64,000 nt of DNA, taken from NCBI GenBank assembly GCA_013398955.1, contig VWPU01002055.1, positions 62,001 through 126,000 of the forward strand, in the 5' to 3' direction. This document shows positions 61,985 to 64,000 of this stretch, in pieces (positions within the stretch are counted from its first letter, which is position 1; each line of letters opens with the position of its first letter). Both the position numbers and the translations under genes were made by a program. The DNA is from Callaeas wilsoni. Its lineage: Eukaryota; Chordata; Aves; Passeriformes; Callaeidae. A model generated the notes under the pieces. It searched no databases. It saw nothing but the letters and a program-made list of their open reading frames with translations, and had not been told where the DNA came from.

Positions 61985-64000
61985 ATATCCTTTCCAGCTC
62001 ATGTTTCAGTACATTCCTTATAGAGTTTAGTTTGAACGCAGATAACACATGGTGTAAATACCACGGCAAAACGAGAATACATGGAATTTTAGGTGTGAAG
62101 AGAGTGGGAATTCTCAGGAATGCCTACAGATGACGACAGGAACACCTCGGAAATCTCTAAATGAGGAAGAATGTAAACCAAGGATCCTCAGGTGTCAGTC
62201 TATAAGATGCAATATGTACTTTTCTCCAGACTAATGTACATTGCCACCCACATTATTTTGCTTTGTATTAAAATATTGCATCATTTGAGTTAACATTTTT
62301 TCAGCCACAAAATTCATACACTCACTACGGGATCACAGCAGCATCTTAAAATAGCATCTATAAGAGGTTTCTATTAGTTTTTCACAGTCAATGATTTTAA
62401 TTTTGAATTCTACATTATGTACTATCTGTAACTATATAATTAAGTTTTGCCAGCATAAGTACCACTAATGCTGACCAACAGAGATATTTGGAAATATGCA
62501 TTAGAAGTAAAACTGCCACAAAATCTTACTGGAAAGAAAAGGAAAATAAAGGATAAGGAAATGAAAGGTTTTTAAAGTTCAAATGAAATCTGCAGTCTTG
62601 GTTTGACAGAGAAGAAATGCTTGTGTGTGTAATTCTCTATGTGAAATAATGATGGTTTTTTCCATTGTTCGAATAACAGAACGAAAGCAAATAATTCTTA
62701 TTACAGAGAAGCCAATGGGGCACATAGTTCAGATATAGGACTTTCAGACTCCAACCAAGTCCCCGCTGTGAATGTGGCACTGGCAGAGGCGTGACACGAA
62801 GTTTTTCATCTGTGTGAAAAACTACTGTATAGTTGTAGGTTGAGAAATTTTCTACATTCAGGAGAAAAGTTCACTTCTTGTGATATCATATCTCGAATCT
62901 AGCAATGTCAGCAGCCACTGGTACAATAAAACAAAATAAATGGTAAATTAAATCGCATGTTTAAGTCAAATGCAAACTACTTTGTCATATATCATATTCA
63001 AAAAATCATATTAATTTGTATGTCACTTCAACCTTTTATATGCTGCACACATATATGTCTTCGAAACAATTTACATAACAAAAGCTCTCTACCATTCAAA
63101 AATATCATTAGGTTATGTGTAAGAGGTCATCTGCACACCCACAAAGGAGACCAGGAAGATAATGAGAAGTCAGAGGAGCTCCTCCTAGGCCCATCACCAG
63201 CCATCCATCCAGCAAAGGCCTCCCTATCCAGAGGAGAACAGGAGTACAACAGACTGGGTCCCAGTGACCAGGCAGACCCGAGTGAGTGACAACAAGCACC
63301 AGCCCTTGGGGTAGGACCAGCGGTCAGAGCCTTATGCCTGTGATACGGTATCTGGAGCAAGTGCAAAGGTGCAAGCCAAAAGCCACAATTGTAAAATACT
63401 CCAGAAGCCATCATATCAATTCAGAAGTATTAGTGATGAAGTTCCAGTGCCCAGGAACATTTCTGGAATTGTTTACTTTACTATCAAAGATGTAATCACA
63501 AATCGCCCATAAGAAACTCCCCAAATGGAGCAGTGGTCACTGTGATAAGGCCTGCTTTCAGCTCAGCAATGGCCTCCCTGTTCTCAGAATTTAGCAAATA
63601 TATATAGGCACGTTCTCACCACCCAAACCTTAGGGTCATATTCTGATTTGATAACATTGTATACCCAGCCTGTCTTCACAAAATCACAGAGGACATGTAA
63701 TATTACTGCGGAGACAGCAAGACAATGAAAGATCAGACTCTAAATCCATAATCAGGAAATATTTTAGAAGTACCGTATTTAGGGAATGCAGTAAATCCTT
63801 TAGACAATTTGAGAGTTATGTAGAATATAAAATACAAGGAATGGGTTTTAAGGTAATGAATCCGGCAAAAGGACAAAATGTGTTATTTTGAATGATTGCT
63901 ACTTGATGAGACTATAATAAAATCTCCAGATACATCCTGTTAGACTAAGCAGGAAGGTCAAATATGCGACAGATTGGATTGACATGAAGCAGTTAGGAAA
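61985..64000. other. Unique non-coding DNA with a GC-richer patch
   Basis: Mostly AT-rich sequence without a gene. A patch at about 63120-63345 is markedly richer in G and C and is open in several frames on both strands (110 codons plus at 62957-63289; 95 codons minus at 63127-63414). It resembles neither the CR1 3' end nor the two LTR families described above. It may be an unrecognised repeat fragment. Confidence 0.5.

Overview
The window looks like AT-rich, gene-poor vertebrate intergenic or deep-intronic DNA, most likely from a passerine (or closely related) bird. That inference rests on the mobile elements. There are several CR1 LINE remnants, including two with the avian-type 3' tail of octamers resembling ATTCTATG, plus solo LTRs of two endogenous retrovirus families that I recognise as passerine-type. 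I found no convincing protein-coding exon, tRNA, rRNA, CRISPR array or bacterial-style operon. The longest open frames (about 130-156 codons) either lie inside repeats or show only scattered stop-free composition.

Layout: 1-3199 is unique AT-rich DNA. 3200-4193 is a degenerate plus-strand CR1 (end of the endonuclease, a piece of reverse transcriptase, 3' end). 10430-10620 is a minus-strand CR1 3' end. 14519-14663 is a 145-bp ERVL-like mini solo LTR, minus strand, with a perfect 5-bp target duplication. 19067-20960 is a cluster of three LINE relics: two minus-strand CR1 3' ends and one much older plus-strand reverse-transcriptase fossil. 27170-27240 is low-complexity AT repeat. 27518-28550 is a GC-rich solo LTR, probably ERVK-class, minus strand. 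28557-48044 is a long stretch of unique AT-rich sequence. 48045-50295 is the most informative element: a plus-strand CR1 that keeps its 5' part, a recognisable ORF1 (coiled coil plus SGNH-hydrolase-like domain) and the start of ORF2, but has lost the centre of ORF2 before its intact 3' end. 51389-52446 is a second copy of the GC-rich LTR. 54144-54780 is a full-length 637-bp copy of the ERVL-like LTR seen in deleted form at 14519. 54786-64000 is unique DNA with small tandem duplications.

No genes work together here; the biology is repeat history. The best observations are the paired full-length and internally deleted LTRs with perfect target duplications, the CR1 with retained ORF1 and missing RT, the 47-bp periodicity inside the GC-rich LTR, the ancient RT fossil, and a few local tandem duplications. 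I did not find a new molecular system. All family assignments are from memory of consensus sequences and protein motifs; no search was run.
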